Shown here: piece by piece, positions 1 to 8,832 of the stretch
How the letters are laid out: each line of letters opens with the position of its first letter
Numbering within the stretch: the first letter of the stretch is position 1
Origin: Pseudomonadota bacterium
Lineage (GTDB): Bacteria > Pseudomonadota > Alphaproteobacteria > Rhizobiales > Kaistiaceae
Length of the DNA stretch: 28,389 bases
NCBI GenBank assembly: GCA_023433185.1
Contig: JAEZEN010000247.1
Location: 1-28,389, forward strand
Direction: 5' to 3'
Position numbers and translations under genes: made by a program
The notes under the pieces: generated by a model
Database searches by the model: none
Seen by the model: only the letters and a program-made list of their open reading frames with translations
What the model was told of the DNA's origin: nothing

Positions 1-149
1 GTCCCCGCCCGGCCGGTTCCCGTCGTGCCGCCGCCGGTATTCTGCCGCCGCCACGCTGACGCGCCCCGGCGCGGCGGATATGCTGTCCACCGTACCCTCG
101 CGGGGTGAGGGCGGCCCGTAGCGGGGCCGGTATCGGGGGAGCGTGGACC

Positions 150-1562
150 ATGACCAATCCGGACGCGCCGCACGACCTGGGCGCGCGACGACGCCGCGAT
201 CGGCGTCGTCCATCTCGGCTTCGGGGCCTTTCATCGCGCCCACCAGGCCGTCTATGTCGACGACTACATGGAGGCCACCGGCGACCTCCGCTGGGGGATC
301 GCGGCGGTCAACCTGCGCGCGGCCGAGTCCGATGCCTTCGGCGCCGTCCAGGAGGCGACGGACGGCTACCTCCTTAAGACCACCGCCCCCGACGGCACCC
401 GCGATCTCCGGCTGGTACGCCCCCATCTCGCCTTTGCGGACTGGGCGCGCGACCCGGCGCCCGCCGAGGCTCTTCTCGCCCGCCCTTCGGTCCATGTCGC
501 GAGCATGACCGTGACGGAGAGCGGCTATTGCCTCCGCGACGACTGGACGCTCGACACCGACAATCCGATCATCGCCGCCGAGGCGGCCGGCGGCCCGCGC
601 CGCTCGGTCTACGCCTACCTCGCCACCGCTCCCGACGCCCGGCGCGCCGGGCCCGGCACGCCGCTCACCATCCTCTGCTGCGACAACATCCGCGCCAATG
701 GCCACATGCTCGCGCGGAACCTCCTCGCCTATCTCGCGCTCACCGACCGCGACGACCTCGCCGGCTGGGTCCGTGACCATGCCTCCTTCCCTGCGCCATG
801 GTCGACCGCATCACGCCGCGCGCCACACCTGAACTTGCCGCCGAGATCGAGGCGCTCTTCCCCGGCCGCAGGCTCGCGCCGATCCACGCCGAGGCATTCA
901 TCCAGTGGGTCGTCGAGGACGATTTCCGGGGCCCCTTCCCCGATCTTCGGGCATCCGGCGTGCAGATCGTCGCCGATGTCGATCCCTTCGAGGAAGCCAA
1001 GATCCGCATCCTCAATGGCGGCCATACCGGGCTCGCCTATCTCGGCGCGCTCGCCGGGCACCGTACCTTCGACGCGGCGATGCGCGATCCCGCGATCCGC
1101 ACGCATTTCGACCGCTACGAGAGCGAATGCGTCCTGCCCGGTCTGGCCGGGGTCGCCGTGCCCTTCGACAAGGAGGCCTATCTCCGCGAAATCGCCGCCC
1201 GGTTCGAGAACCGCGCCATCGCCGATGCGCTCGAACGGATCTGCATGGACGGCTGGTCGAAGATGCCGATCTACATCCGACCGACGCTGGCGTCCTGCCT
1301 CGCGCAGGGCCTGTCACCCGATGCCGGCTACGACTGCATCGCGAGCTGGTACGTCTATGCCCGCCGGGTCGCGGCGGGCACGATGCCGATCGCCTATGCC
1401 GAGCCCTACTGGACGACGCTAGAGCCCCTCCTCGCTGACGGACGGGAGGAGGACTTCGCCCGGACCCGCGCGCTCTGGGGAGAGCTCCCCGAGCGGCATG
1501 CCGGCTTCGTTCCGGGAGTGAGCGAGGCGATCGCCCGGATGGCGGCGCGCTGGGCCGCCTGA
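150..1562 (+). pseudogene. Mannitol dehydrogenase-family polyol/hexuronate oxidoreductase, two frameshifts
   Basis: The protein would oxidise a polyol or reduce a hexuronate with NAD(H) (mannitol 2-dehydrogenase / fructuronate reductase family). Three reading-frame segments are needed. The ATG at 150 follows a GGGGGAG ribosome site and reads MTNPDAPHDL. Homology then continues in the next frame from about 196 with VHLGFGAFHRAHQ, the family's N-terminal nucleotide-binding start. It returns to the first frame at about 789-798 with MVDRITPR, a family hallmark. The catalytic K-x5-N-x2-H pattern is present as KIRILNGGH near 998-1024. Both breaks lie at short base runs: GGG at 179-181 (one G too many restores the frame) and CCC at 789-791 (one C missing). 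The two shifts cancel. This could be a true pseudogene or two homopolymer sequencing errors. It converges on the polyol operon and probably belonged to the same pathway. The family call is firm; the substrate is unknown. Confidence 0.85.
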
Positions 1563-1583
1563 CCGGCGCCGGGCGAGGCGTCC

Positions 1584-3218
1584 TCAGGCAGCGGACGACC
1601 GGCCGCCGTCTTCCATCATCAGCGTCACCGCGCGGTCGGCGACGGCCATGGCTGGCGCATTGGTGTTGCCCGAGACGATGCCCGGCATGATCGAGCAGTC
1701 GAAGACCCGCAGGCCCGCGACGCCGCGGACCCGGAGCCGGGCATCGACCACGGCGGTCTCGTCGCCGTCCGGCCCCATGCGGCAGGTGCCCACAGGATGG
1801 TAGTTGGTCTTGACGGTTCGCTTGCAGTGCTCCTCGAGCTCGGCATCGCTCACCTTGTCTGCGCCGGGCATCATCTCGCTCGCCACGAGGTCGCGGAGCG
1901 GCGCGGTGGCGATCACCTCGCGGCCGAAGCGGACGCTGGCGACCTGGAGCCGGAGGTCGTCGGGATGGCCGAAGAAGTTGCAGTTGACCTCCGGCAGGTC
2001 GCCCGGGTTGGCCGAGCGCAGCCGCACGGTGCCCCGGGCCTTGGGGCGGAGCACGCAGGCGGTCAGCGTCACGCCATGGGTCGGGCTCATGCCCGAAACG
2101 TCGCGGTCGAGATAGATCGACGGCACGCAGTAGAGCTGGATCGAGGAATCCTCCTCGTCGCCGAGCGGATCGACGAAGGCGCAGGCCTCGACCCCGGTGG
2201 TCGTCACCGGCCCGGTCTTGAACAGGAGATACTGGAGGCCGTTGCGGATCATCCGCAGGCCCTTGTCCTCGCCGAAATAGCCGTAGGGCTTGTTGATCGA
2301 GGCGATGACCGGCACCTCGTGGTGGTCCTGGAGGTTCTCGCCGACCCCGGGCACGTCGACCTTCACCGTGATGCCGTGTTCGCGGAGATGCGCCGCGGGT
2401 CCGACTCCCGACAGCATGAGAAGTTTCGGCGTGATGTAGGACCCGGCGGTGAGGATGACTTCGGCACTCGCATGCGCGGTGTGCTCCACCCCGCCATGGA
2501 CGTAGCCGACACCGGTCGCCCGGCCGTTCTCGATGATCACGCCGGTGGCGTGGGCCTCCGTCAGAAGCGTCAGGCGCGGGTCGTCGATGACCGCGGACAG
2601 GAAGGCGTCGACGGCGTTGCAGCGCCGGCGCGTGGCGCCGTCGATCGTGTGCTGCATGAAGCCGACCCCGCGCTGGTGGGTGCCGTTGAAGTCGGGATTG
2701 TAGGCATAGCCCAGCGCCTGGAGGGTCTTGACGAAGGTCTGGCTGACGATGTCGTGGCGTCCGAGATGGGAGACCTTGAGCGGCCCGTCGGTGCCGTGCA
2801 GTTCGCCGCCGAGGTGATCGTTGCCCTCGAGCGCCTTGAAGTGCGGAAGGATGTCCTTGTAGCTCCACCCCGAGCCCTGGCCGAGATAACGGTCCCAACG
2901 GTCGTAGTCGGCCGGGTTGCCGCGCATGTAGACCATGGCGTTGACCGCGCTGCCGCCGCCCAGCAGCCGCGCCTGCGGGATGATCGGGCCGCGGCCGTCG
3001 AGCTGCGGCTGCGGCACCGAATGGTGCATGGTCAGGAACTGGTCGCTCGCCAGGTACTTCATGTAGCCCGCCGGCATGCCGAGAAGGCGTGGCGACGTGC
3101 GCGGGCCGGCCTCGATCAGGAGCACCCGCGCGCCATGGCGGCCGACCAGGCGGCTCGCCGTCACGCAGCCGGAACTGCCGCCCCCGACGACGATGTAGTC
3201 ATAGTCCTTGCCGGCCAT
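1584..3218 (-). CDS. GMC-family FAD oxidoreductase (choline dehydrogenase-like)
   Basis: This 544-residue flavoprotein probably oxidises an alcohol group on a polyol or related compound. The N-terminus carries the FAD dinucleotide fold (IVVGGGSSGCVTASRL, residues about 9-24) and an acidic strand end (LLIEAG). The GMC signature LLGGGSAVNAMVYMRGN follows, and the C-terminal catalytic pair is His474 (NYHPVGTCRMG) and Asn520 (SGNTNAP). No signal peptide or membrane anchor is visible, so it is probably cytoplasmic. The ATG at 3218 is chosen because the flavin fold starts a few residues later and a GGGAAGGG purine stretch precedes it; the frame stays open further upstream, but only as antisense-like sequence over the SDR gene. 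It starts 17 bp after the SDR stop and is the last gene of the leftward operon seen here. Substrate and electron acceptor cannot be read from sequence. Confidence 0.93.
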   Translation of the reverse strand: MAGKDYDYIVVGGGSSGCVTASRLVGRHGARVLLIEAGPRTSPRLLGMPAGYMKYLASDQFLTMHHSVPQPQLDGRGPIIPQARLLGGGSAVNAMVYMRGNPADYDRWDRYLGQGSGWSYKDILPHFKALEGNDHLGGELHGTDGPLKVSHLGRHDIVSQTFVKTLQALGYAYNPDFNGTHQRGVGFMQHTIDGATRRRCNAVDAFLSAVIDDPRLTLLTEAHATGVIIENGRATGVGYVHGGVEHTAHASAEVILTAGSYITPKLLMLSGVGPAAHLREHGITVKVDVPGVGENLQDHHEVPVIASINKPYGYFGEDKGLRMIRNGLQYLLFKTGPVTTTGVEACAFVDPLGDEEDSSIQLYCVPSIYLDRDVSGMSPTHGVTLTACVLRPKARGTVRLRSANPGDLPEVNCNFFGHPDDLRLQVASVRFGREVIATAPLRDLVASEMMPGADKVSDAELEEHCKRTVKTNYHPVGTCRMGPDGDETAVVDARLRVRGVAGLRVFDCSIMPGIVSGNTNAPAMAVADRAVTLMMEDGGRSSAA

Positions 3219-3235
3219 GGCCGCCCTTCCCTTCC

Positions 3236-4012
3236 CTACCAGGCGGTGAAGCCGCCGTCGGCGAGCACCGTCGAGCCAGTCACCAGGCTGGCCGCGTCCG
3301 AGGCGAGGAAATGCACCACCGAGGCGATCTCGTCGGCCTGCCCGAGGCGTCCCATCGGAGTGTCGCGGATCCAGTCCGCCATCAATGCCTCGACGCCCTC
3401 GATCGTCTGCAGGAGCGCGGTCTCGATGTAGGTCGGGGCCACGGCATTGACCCGCACGCCATACTCCGCCCACTCGGCGGCGAGCGAACGGGTCAGGTGA
3501 TGCACCGCCGCCTTGGAGCCGTTGTAGTAGGACTGCTTCTGCGGCCGGTTGACGATGTAGCCGGACATCGAGCCGATGTTGACGATGGCGCCGCGGCGGC
3601 GCGCGATCATCCGCTTGCCGAAGGAGCGATTGCACCAGAAGACGCCGTTGTAGTTCACGTCGTTGACGTTGAGCCACAACTCGTCCGGGACGTCCTCGGC
3701 AGCCACGCCGGTGCGGGCGATGCCGGCATTGGCGACGAGGATGTCGATGGCTCCGTGGCGCGCGTTGAGGTCGGCCGCGACCGCCTCGACCTGCGCCGAA
3801 TCGGTCACGTCGAGGGCCACCACCTCCGCGCCGATGCCGTCCGCAGCGAGCTCCGCCCGGCCGCTCTCGGCGACGTCCGGATCATGGTCGGCGATGATCA
3901 CCCTCGCACCGGCCTCGGCGAGGGCACGGCAGCAGGCGAGACCGATCGAGCGGCCGCCGCCGGTCACCACGGCCGTCCGCCCGTCGAGCTTCAGCTTGTC
4001 GAGATAGCGCAT
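3236..4012 (-). CDS. SDR-family polyol dehydrogenase (galactitol/arabinitol dehydrogenase-like)
   Basis: A 258-residue classical short-chain dehydrogenase/reductase, likely NAD(P)-linked and acting on a sugar alcohol or ketose. It has the cofactor loop TGGGRSIG (17-24), the NAG motif (95-97) and the catalytic set Ser150, Tyr163, Lys167. The stretch GSMSGYIVNRPQ followed by SYYNGSKAAVHHLTR, and the TPMGRLG ending, closely resemble what I recall of Rhodobacter galactitol dehydrogenase and related polyol enzymes. The start at 4012 has a clean GGAGG seven bases upstream. It lies 23 bp after the xylitol dehydrogenase gene and 17 bp before the GMC gene, in the same operon. Two dehydrogenases side by side may interconvert a polyol and a ketose at different carbons or handle different polyols. 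The family is certain; the precise substrate is inferred. Confidence 0.93.
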   Translation of the reverse strand: MRYLDKLKLDGRTAVVTGGGRSIGLACCRALAEAGARVIIADHDPDVAESGRAELAADGIGAEVVALDVTDSAQVEAVAADLNARHGAIDILVANAGIARTGVAAEDVPDELWLNVNDVNYNGVFWCNRSFGKRMIARRRGAIVNIGSMSGYIVNRPQKQSYYNGSKAAVHHLTRSLAAEWAEYGVRVNAVAPTYIETALLQTIEGVEALMADWIRDTPMGRLGQADEIASVVHFLASDAASLVTGSTVLADGGFTAW

Positions 4013-4035
4013 CCTGTGCCTCCGGACCGCACCGC

Positions 4036-5088
4036 TCAGGCGGCCATGTCGATCTGTACCTTGACGGTCCCCTCGGGCTGGCGGGCGGCGAACTCGAAGG
4101 CCTCGATGCTCTGCGCGAAGGGGAAGGTCTCGGTAATCAGCGGCGCCACGTCGATCGTTCCCGAGGCGAGCATGGCGATGCAGCGCGGGAAGACGTGCGC
4201 GTAGCGGAAGACGTGCTCGATCCGCACCTCCTTAATGCAGCCGAGCGACACGTCGTGCTGGAACGGGACGAGCGGGATGCCGATCATCACCGCCACCCCG
4301 CCCGGCCGTACGAGGTCGAAGATCTCGGCGGCCGCCTTCTCGTTGCCCGAGCATTCGAGGATGACGTCGGCGCCCCAGCCGTCGGTCTCGCGCGCCACGA
4401 CCTCGGTGAGCCGGGTCGAGCGGACGTTGACGGCGACCACCGCGCCGGGAACCTTGGCGAGCGACTCGGCGATGGCGAGCTTGGCGGGGTCGACGTCGCT
4501 GATGATCACCCGCGCGCAGCCGGCGGCGAAGGCCGCGAGCAGGGTGACGAGGCCGATCGGCCCCGCCCCGATCACCACCGCCGTGTCGCCCGGCGTCACC
4601 CGGGCCTTGACCGTGCCATGGACGCCGACCGCGAGCGGCTCGACCATCGCCGCGGCGGCGAAGGAGACGTTGTCGGGCAGCTTGAAGGTGAAGTCGGCCG
4701 GGTGGACGACGCTCGGCCGCAGGATGCCGTGGACCGGCGGCGTCGCCCAGAAGCGGACCGCGGGATCGAGATTGTACATTCCGAGGCGCGAGGCCCGGCT
4801 CGCCGGATCGGGAATGCCCGGCTCCATGCAGACCCGGTCGCCTTCCTTGAGCTCGGTCACGTCCCGGCCGGTCTCGATGATGACGCCCGAGGCCTCGTGG
4901 CCGAGGATCATCGGCTCGCGCACCACGAACGGGCCGATGGCGCCGTGGGTGTAATAGTGGACGTCGCTGCCGCAGACCCCCACGGTCTTGAGCGCGATCC
5001 GCACGTCCCGGGGGCCGAGCGGCTCGTCGACCGCGATTTCGCGCAGCGACAGGTCGAGCTTGCGTTCCAGTACGAGTGCCTTGGTCAT
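4036..5088 (-). CDS. xdhA: NAD-dependent xylitol dehydrogenase (zinc MDR family)
   Basis: A 350-residue zinc medium-chain dehydrogenase expected to oxidise xylitol (or a related polyol) to D-xylulose in the cytoplasm. Catalytic zinc ligands are visible as Cys39 (GVCGSD), His64-Glu65 (GHE) and Glu150 (MVEP). The Rossmann loop is GAGPIG (174-179), followed by ISDVD, where Asp198 favours NAD over NADP. The usual four-cysteine structural zinc loop is absent; in its place is [18 protein letters not shown] then ATPPVHG, the pattern of rhizobial xylitol dehydrogenases and sorbitol dehydrogenase. The ATG at 5088 is chosen over an upstream in-frame ATG at 5142 because [10 protein letters not shown] is the normal family start and the longer form would overlap the gene before it. 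It begins 7 bp after the small membrane protein gene. The symbol is by similarity; arabinitol or sorbitol activity is possible. Confidence 0.88.
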   Translation of the reverse strand: MTKALVLERKLDLSLREIAVDEPLGPRDVRIALKTVGVCGSDVHYYTHGAIGPFVVREPMILGHEASGVIIETGRDVTELKEGDRVCMEPGIPDPASRASRLGMYNLDPAVRFWATPPVHGILRPSVVHPADFTFKLPDNVSFAAAAMVEPLAVGVHGTVKARVTPGDTAVVIGAGPIGLVTLLAAFAAGCARVIISDVDPAKLAIAESLAKVPGAVVAVNVRSTRLTEVVARETDGWGADVILECSGNEKAAAEIFDLVRPGGVAVMIGIPLVPFQHDVSLGCIKEVRIEHVFRYAHVFPRCIAMLASGTIDVAPLITETFPFAQSIEAFEFAARQPEGTVKVQIDMAA

Positions 5089-5095
5089 GGTCGGT

Positions 5096-5320
5096 CTAGC
5101 CGCGTTTGATGATGATGATGCCGAGCACCAGCGAGATGGCACAGGCGATGTAGATCGAGAGGCCCAGCGGTTCGAGGAAGCGCATCCACAGGAGGCTGAT
5201 CGCGACGAACAGGACCACCGCGATGAAGCCGCGGTCGAAGCCGTTGGTCACGATCGGCAGGAAGCCCGACCGCTCCGTCGGGGCGACGCTCTTGGCGGGC
5301 GTGACCACGGGATCGCTCAT
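5096..5320 (-). CDS. Small DUF2160-like inner-membrane protein of the polyol transport operon
   Basis: A 74-residue protein with a polar N-terminus (about 1-28) and two hydrophobic helices (about 32-48 and 52-70), ending in a positive KRG. The stretch [16 protein letters not shown] before the first helix resembles the conserved GFLPI-T--GDR-FI of DUF2160 membrane proteins, which I recall from glycerol-type ABC transporter operons of alphaproteobacteria. It sits 4 bp after the second permease gene and 7 bp before the xylitol dehydrogenase gene, so it is surely co-transcribed. It may be an accessory subunit of the permease complex, but its function is unknown. The family assignment rests on a short motif and on context, so it is tentative. 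That this is a real gene is well supported by its position. Confidence 0.75.
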   Translation of the reverse strand: MSDPVVTPAKSVAPTERSGFLPIVTNGFDRGFIAVVLFVAISLLWMRFLEPLGLSIYIACAISLVLGIIIIKRG

Positions 5321-5324
5321 TGGT

Positions 5325-6161
5325 CTATTCCTTGACCGCGCCGAAGGTCAATCCGGCGACGATGTGGCGCTGCACGATCCCGAGGAAAACCAGCGCCGGG
5401 AGAAGGGTCAGCATCGCGGTCGCCGCCATCAGGCCCCAGTTGGTGCCGGTGACGGTGACGAACTCCGCGAGGCCCGTGGTGATCGTCCGGGCATGCACGC
5501 TCGTCAGGGTCGCGGCGAAGAGGTACTCGTTCCAGGCGAACACCCAGGTCAGGATGGCCGTCACCGCGAGGCCGGGCCGCGCCACCGGCAGGATCACCCG
5601 CGTGAGAATCTGCCACAGGTTGGCGCCGTCGACCATCGCCGCCTCGTCGAGTTCCTTGGGGATCGCGTCGATGACGCCCCGCAGGATCCAGATGGCGAAG
5701 GGCAGGTTGAAGACGCAGTAGAGCAGGATCAGACCGATGCGCGTGTCGTAGAGCTTCCATTCGCCGATGGTGAAGGCCTGTGTATAGAGGAGGAACAGCG
5801 GCAGCAGGAACACCGCCGGCGGGGCCATGCGGTTGGTGATCGTCCAGAAGAAGATGTTCTCCTTGCCGACCAGCGGATAGCGCGACAGCGCGTAGGTGGC
5901 GAGCAGCGCCATCACCGTGACCAGCAGCGAGTTGCTGGTCGCGACGATGATCGAGTTCAGCATGTAGTGCTGGAACACCGGGTTGGACAGCGTCGCGATG
6001 TAGTTGTCCCAGGTGACGCTGTCGATCAGCAGGCTGGGCCGCCCGAACAGGTCGGCGCGGCTCTTCGCCGAGATCACGAACAGCCAGTAGATCGGGAACA
6101 GCGTGATGATGCTGGCGCCGCACCAGAAGACGAGCGTCAGGATGCCGCGTGCGCTGCGCAT
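5325..6161 (-). CDS. Polyol ABC transporter permease (MalG-like)
   Basis: A 278-residue inner-membrane permease of the carbohydrate ABC transporter class CUT1. The N-terminal helix (about 8-28) is followed by the family's PIYWLFV and by five further hydrophobic segments. The EAA loop that contacts the ATPase is [17 protein letters not shown], followed by ILP, well matched to MalG-type proteins. The ATG at 6161 overlaps the stop of the preceding permease gene as TGATG, which points to translational coupling. A long open frame runs further upstream over the other permease gene, but it is a shadow. The partner permease (6161-7042) and binding protein (7122-8564) lie directly upstream; no ATPase gene is present. 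The substrate is inferred to be a sugar alcohol from the downstream dehydrogenases. Confidence 0.93.
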   Translation of the reverse strand: MRSARGILTLVFWCGASIITLFPIYWLFVISAKSRADLFGRPSLLIDSVTWDNYIATLSNPVFQHYMLNSIIVATSNSLLVTVMALLATYALSRYPLVGKENIFFWTITNRMAPPAVFLLPLFLLYTQAFTIGEWKLYDTRIGLILLYCVFNLPFAIWILRGVIDAIPKELDEAAMVDGANLWQILTRVILPVARPGLAVTAILTWVFAWNEYLFAATLTSVHARTITTGLAEFVTVTGTNWGLMAATAMLTLLPALVFLGIVQRHIVAGLTFGAVKE

Positions 6162-7042
6162 CAGAAGGCCCCCTTCTTTTCCTTGCGGGCCACGAGGGTC
6201 ACGTAGAGCAGCCAGCAGAGCACGATGGTGAGGTAGAGCGTGACCAGCGAGATCGCGGCGCCGTAGCCGTAGTCGGTCTTGGGGAAGACTACGCGCCAGA
6301 TATAGAGTCCGATGTAGCGCGTCGCCGCCGCCGGCCCGCCGCCGGTCAGCATCCAGACCTCGTCGACGGTGCGCAGTGCATCCATGAGCCGGATGAAGAC
6401 GGTCGCCAGGATCGCCGGGCGCAGGTAGGGCAGCGTGATGTGCCAGAAGATCTGGAAGCGGTTGGCACCGTCGATCTGGGCCTGCTCGAAGGGCGCCTTC
6501 GGCAGCGACGACAGGGCGGCGAGCATGGTCAGCGTCACCAGCGGCGTCCAGTGCCAGATGTCCATGATGACGGTGGTGATGAACGCCTGGGTCGGGAAGC
6601 TTCCGATGCGGTAGTCGATGCCGAAGAGCTGCTCGAGCAGGTAGGGCAGCGGCCCGAGGCCCGGCACGGTGAGGAGGCGCCAGGTGGCGCCCACGGCGAT
6701 CGGCGCGACCATCAGGGGAAGCGCGTGGATGGTGCGGAACAGCCCCTTGAGGGGAAAGTTCGCCATCATCATCCGGGCGAGGAAGTAGCCGAGGATCATC
6801 TCGCTCACCACCACGAAGAACGCGAAGCGGAGCGTGATCCAGACCGAGTAGAGGAACTGGGTGTCGAAGACGAGACGGCGGTAGTTCTCGACGCCGGCGA
6901 AGCGCGGGGTCGGGTCGGCGGCGAAGGCGTTCCAGTGGGTGAAGCTCGTCACCAGCACGTAGATGAACGGCACGACGCCGAAGATGAAGAGGATGAGGAG
7001 GGTTGGCGCGAGGAGCAGCCAGCCGGTTCTCTGCGATCGCAT
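6161..7042 (-). CDS. Polyol ABC transporter permease (MalF/UgpA-like)
   Basis: A 293-residue inner-membrane permease of the CUT1 sugar ABC transporter class. It starts with a basic MRSQRTG, has a first helix [19 protein letters not shown], then about five further membrane segments. The EAA-type coupling loop is present as [17 protein letters not shown], followed by TLPYLRPA; the first Glu-Ala-Ala triplet is degenerate (EQA). The tail is basic (ARKEKKGAF). The ATG at 7042 lies 79 bp after the binding-protein gene, and that gap holds a strong hairpin. The gene overlaps the next permease by one base. Its ribosome site (GGCGGCAG) is weak, which fits lower translation of permeases than of the binding protein. 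Confidence 0.93.
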   Translation of the reverse strand: MRSQRTGWLLLAPTLLILFIFGVVPFIYVLVTSFTHWNAFAADPTPRFAGVENYRRLVFDTQFLYSVWITLRFAFFVVVSEMILGYFLARMMMANFPLKGLFRTIHALPLMVAPIAVGATWRLLTVPGLGPLPYLLEQLFGIDYRIGSFPTQAFITTVIMDIWHWTPLVTLTMLAALSSLPKAPFEQAQIDGANRFQIFWHITLPYLRPAILATVFIRLMDALRTVDEVWMLTGGGPAAATRYIGLYIWRVVFPKTDYGYGAAISLVTLYLTIVLCWLLYVTLVARKEKKGAF

Positions 7043-7079
7043 CTGTCTGCCGCCGCCTCGGTGTTCCGGGCAAGGCGCC

Positions 7080-7099
7080 GGAGCGGCCGAAGCCGCCCC
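7080..7099 (-). promoter_or_regulatory. UUCG-tetraloop hairpin between binding-protein and permease genes
   Basis: On the minus strand this reads GGGGCGGC, then TTCG, then GCCGCTCC. It folds into an 8-bp stem (one G-U pair) closed by a C(UUCG)G tetraloop, an exceptionally stable RNA form. It lies 22 bp past the binding-protein stop and 37 bp before the permease start. No T-run follows, so it is probably not a full terminator. Such hairpins between binding-protein and permease genes, as in malE-malF, protect the upstream message from 3' decay or reduce downstream expression. That role is inferred from position. Confidence 0.6.
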
Positions 7100-7121
7100 G
7101 ACTCCCTGGGGAGGAAGCTTT

Positions 7122-8564
7122 CTAGTTCTTCCGGTAGCCGAGCTGGGTCAGTTCGGCCTCGGCCGCCGCCGCCATCTGGTCGAGGGCTTCCTGGGCCGTG
7201 ATCTGGCCGACGATCGCCTCATAGAAGAACGGCGCCGTCGCCTCGCGGACCTGGGCGTGGAACGGGAAGGGAGGGGCACCCGCGAACAGCGGACCCTTTT
7301 CGCGCATCAGCGTGTAGTAGCCGTCGGTCTTGGCATCCTGCTCCTGGACCTTGGGATCGTCGTAGGTCGCGGTGTGCGTGATGCGCGCCCCGGCCACGGC
7401 CCAGTCCGCCTGCACCTCGGGCTGGCCGATATACTGCAGGAAGAGAAGCGCCGCCTCCTTGTTCTTGGAGGAGTGCGGGATGCCGAAGGCGCCACCGTCA
7501 TAGTAGCCGATGTAGCCCGTGCCACCCTCGACCTCGGCCAGCACGCCCTCGCCGAGCGGGGGAAGGGCGACGCCGACATTGCCGACGACGTTCGACTTCG
7601 AGGCATCGGTGGCGATCCACGCCGAGTTCTCGCCGTAGACCAGACCCTGGGCGGCGCGCCCGGCGGCGAAGGTCGCACCGACCTCGTCCCAGGTGCTCTG
7701 GGTCGACTCCGGCGGCGCGAAGGCGAGGTTGCCGAGGTAGAACTCGAGCGCGGCCAGTGCCTTCGGGCCGTTCATCGAGCCGCCATTCTCGACCGATGCA
7801 GCGTAGTTGTTGTCCGGGCTGATGCCCCAGTTGTAGACGCCGAAGGTCGGCGCGACGCTCTCGAAGTACTCGTACCACGACGCCGGGTGGCCGGAATGGG
7901 CCTGGACCGTCGTGCCCCACAGCTCGAGATTGTTGTCCTTGCCCCACTGGGTGAAGAACTCGGCGATCTCGCGGTACTCGTCGTGAGTGGTCGCGGGCGC
8001 GAGGTCGCGGCCGGTCTTCTCCTTGAAGGCCGCCTGCACGTCCGCGTCGTTGAACAGGTCCTTGCGGTACAGATAGACCTTGAGGAAGGCCTCCATCGGC
8101 ACGCCGAAGAGGTGATCGCTCTTGGTCGGATCGCGGAAGTAGTCGATGAAGCTGGTGAATGCCGCCTCGTCGAAGTCCGGCGCCTTGAGCGACGGGTCGT
8201 CCGCCAGCGCCTGGGTGATGTCGACGAGGAAGTCGCGCGCCAGGTAGCTGTAGATGATGTCCTGCTCGATATAGACGAAGTCATAGATGCCGGTATTGGC
8301 CTCCATGTCCTTGATCGCCTTGTCGTACATTTGGTCCCAGGACGTCGCCTCGAACTCGACATTGATGCCGGTCGCCTCGGTGAAGGCCGGCGCCAGTACA
8401 TCCTTCACGTAGTTCGAAGGCGGCGTGCTTTCGGAGACACCGCGGATGGTCACGCCCTCGTAGGGCTTGGCGGCCTCGGACCAAAAGTCCGCATGCGCGA
8501 ATGTCGTCGCGGCGAACAGCGTCAGAGCGCCCAGCGCCGTTCTCGTCAGCAGGTGCGAATGCAT
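7122..8564 (-). CDS. Extracellular polyol-binding protein of an ABC transporter
   Basis: A 480-residue periplasmic solute-binding protein of the family 1 sugar-binding type. The signal peptide covers residues 1-25, with basic MHSHLLTR, a hydrophobic core and an AHA cleavage site before DFWSEA. The mature domain shows the family features [25 protein letters not shown] and [20 protein letters not shown]. The ATG at 8564 follows GGGAGGAG and gives a proper signal peptide; the open frame upstream is spurious. It is the first gene of the leftward polyol operon, divergent from the AraC regulator. It captures the substrate, probably a sugar alcohol given the dehydrogenases downstream, and delivers it to the two permeases. 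The exact ligand cannot be deduced. Confidence 0.93.
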   Translation of the reverse strand: MHSHLLTRTALGALTLFAATTFAHADFWSEAAKPYEGVTIRGVSESTPPSNYVKDVLAPAFTEATGINVEFEATSWDQMYDKAIKDMEANTGIYDFVYIEQDIIYSYLARDFLVDITQALADDPSLKAPDFDEAAFTSFIDYFRDPTKSDHLFGVPMEAFLKVYLYRKDLFNDADVQAAFKEKTGRDLAPATTHDEYREIAEFFTQWGKDNNLELWGTTVQAHSGHPASWYEYFESVAPTFGVYNWGISPDNNYAASVENGGSMNGPKALAALEFYLGNLAFAPPESTQSTWDEVGATFAAGRAAQGLVYGENSAWIATDASKSNVVGNVGVALPPLGEGVLAEVEGGTGYIGYYDGGAFGIPHSSKNKEAALLFLQYIGQPEVQADWAVAGARITHTATYDDPKVQEQDAKTDGYYTLMREKGPLFAGAPPFPFHAQVREATAPFFYEAIVGQITAQEALDQMAAAAEAELTQLGYRKN

Positions 8565-8740
8565 CGTGCTCCTCCCTCTTCGACGGGTCTCGTCGAGTCG
8601 TCGTTTTGCCCGGTGGCTCCGTTCCGGAGCCGCGGCCTCCCTAGGTTCAGCACCGGCATGTTCGCTTGGCTGCGGCCCCGCGAGCCACACGAATTCCTGT
8701 AGGCGACTGTGCAATTTTTGATTTTCATCAGTGACGGCAA

Positions 8741-8764
8741 GGCCCCGCGAAGCGCCGCGGGGCC
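8741..8764. repeat. Perfect 9-bp inverted repeat (hairpin or operator)
   Basis: The arms GGCCCCGCG and CGCGGGGCC match perfectly around the six-base loop AAGCGC. It lies about 177 bp upstream of the binding-protein start. It may form a leader hairpin if transcription begins upstream of it, or act as a protein-binding palindrome. No T-run follows on either strand, so it is unlikely to be a classical terminator. Confidence 0.5.
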
Positions 8765-8788
8765 CCGGAATCGAACGGCACCATGATA

Positions 8789-8832
8789 CGAAAGCGCCAT
8801 GCCGTCGGCGTTCCGCTCCGAAAGTGCCACGC
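8789..8832. promoter_or_regulatory. Candidate AraC operator: direct repeat 30 bp apart
   Basis: CGAAAGCGCCATGC (8789-8802) recurs as CGAAAGTGCCACGC (8819-8832). The match is 12 of 14, with repeats starting exactly 30 bp apart, about three helical turns. AraC proteins commonly bind such direct repeats on one face of the DNA. The site lies between the regulator and the operon it probably controls. Assignment to this AraC protein is inference. Confidence 0.4.

Noticed and set aside
1563..1572. Palindrome CCGGCGCCGG between the convergent mannitol dehydrogenase and GMC genes as a terminator
   Set aside because: A 10-bp self-complementary GC box without loop or T-run cannot form a proper terminator hairpin and is common in such GC-rich DNA.
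3219..3677. N-terminal extension of the GMC oxidoreductase frame
   Set aside because: The added 153 residues are Arg/Gln-rich shadow sequence over the SDR gene; the flavin-binding fold starts right after the ATG at 3218.
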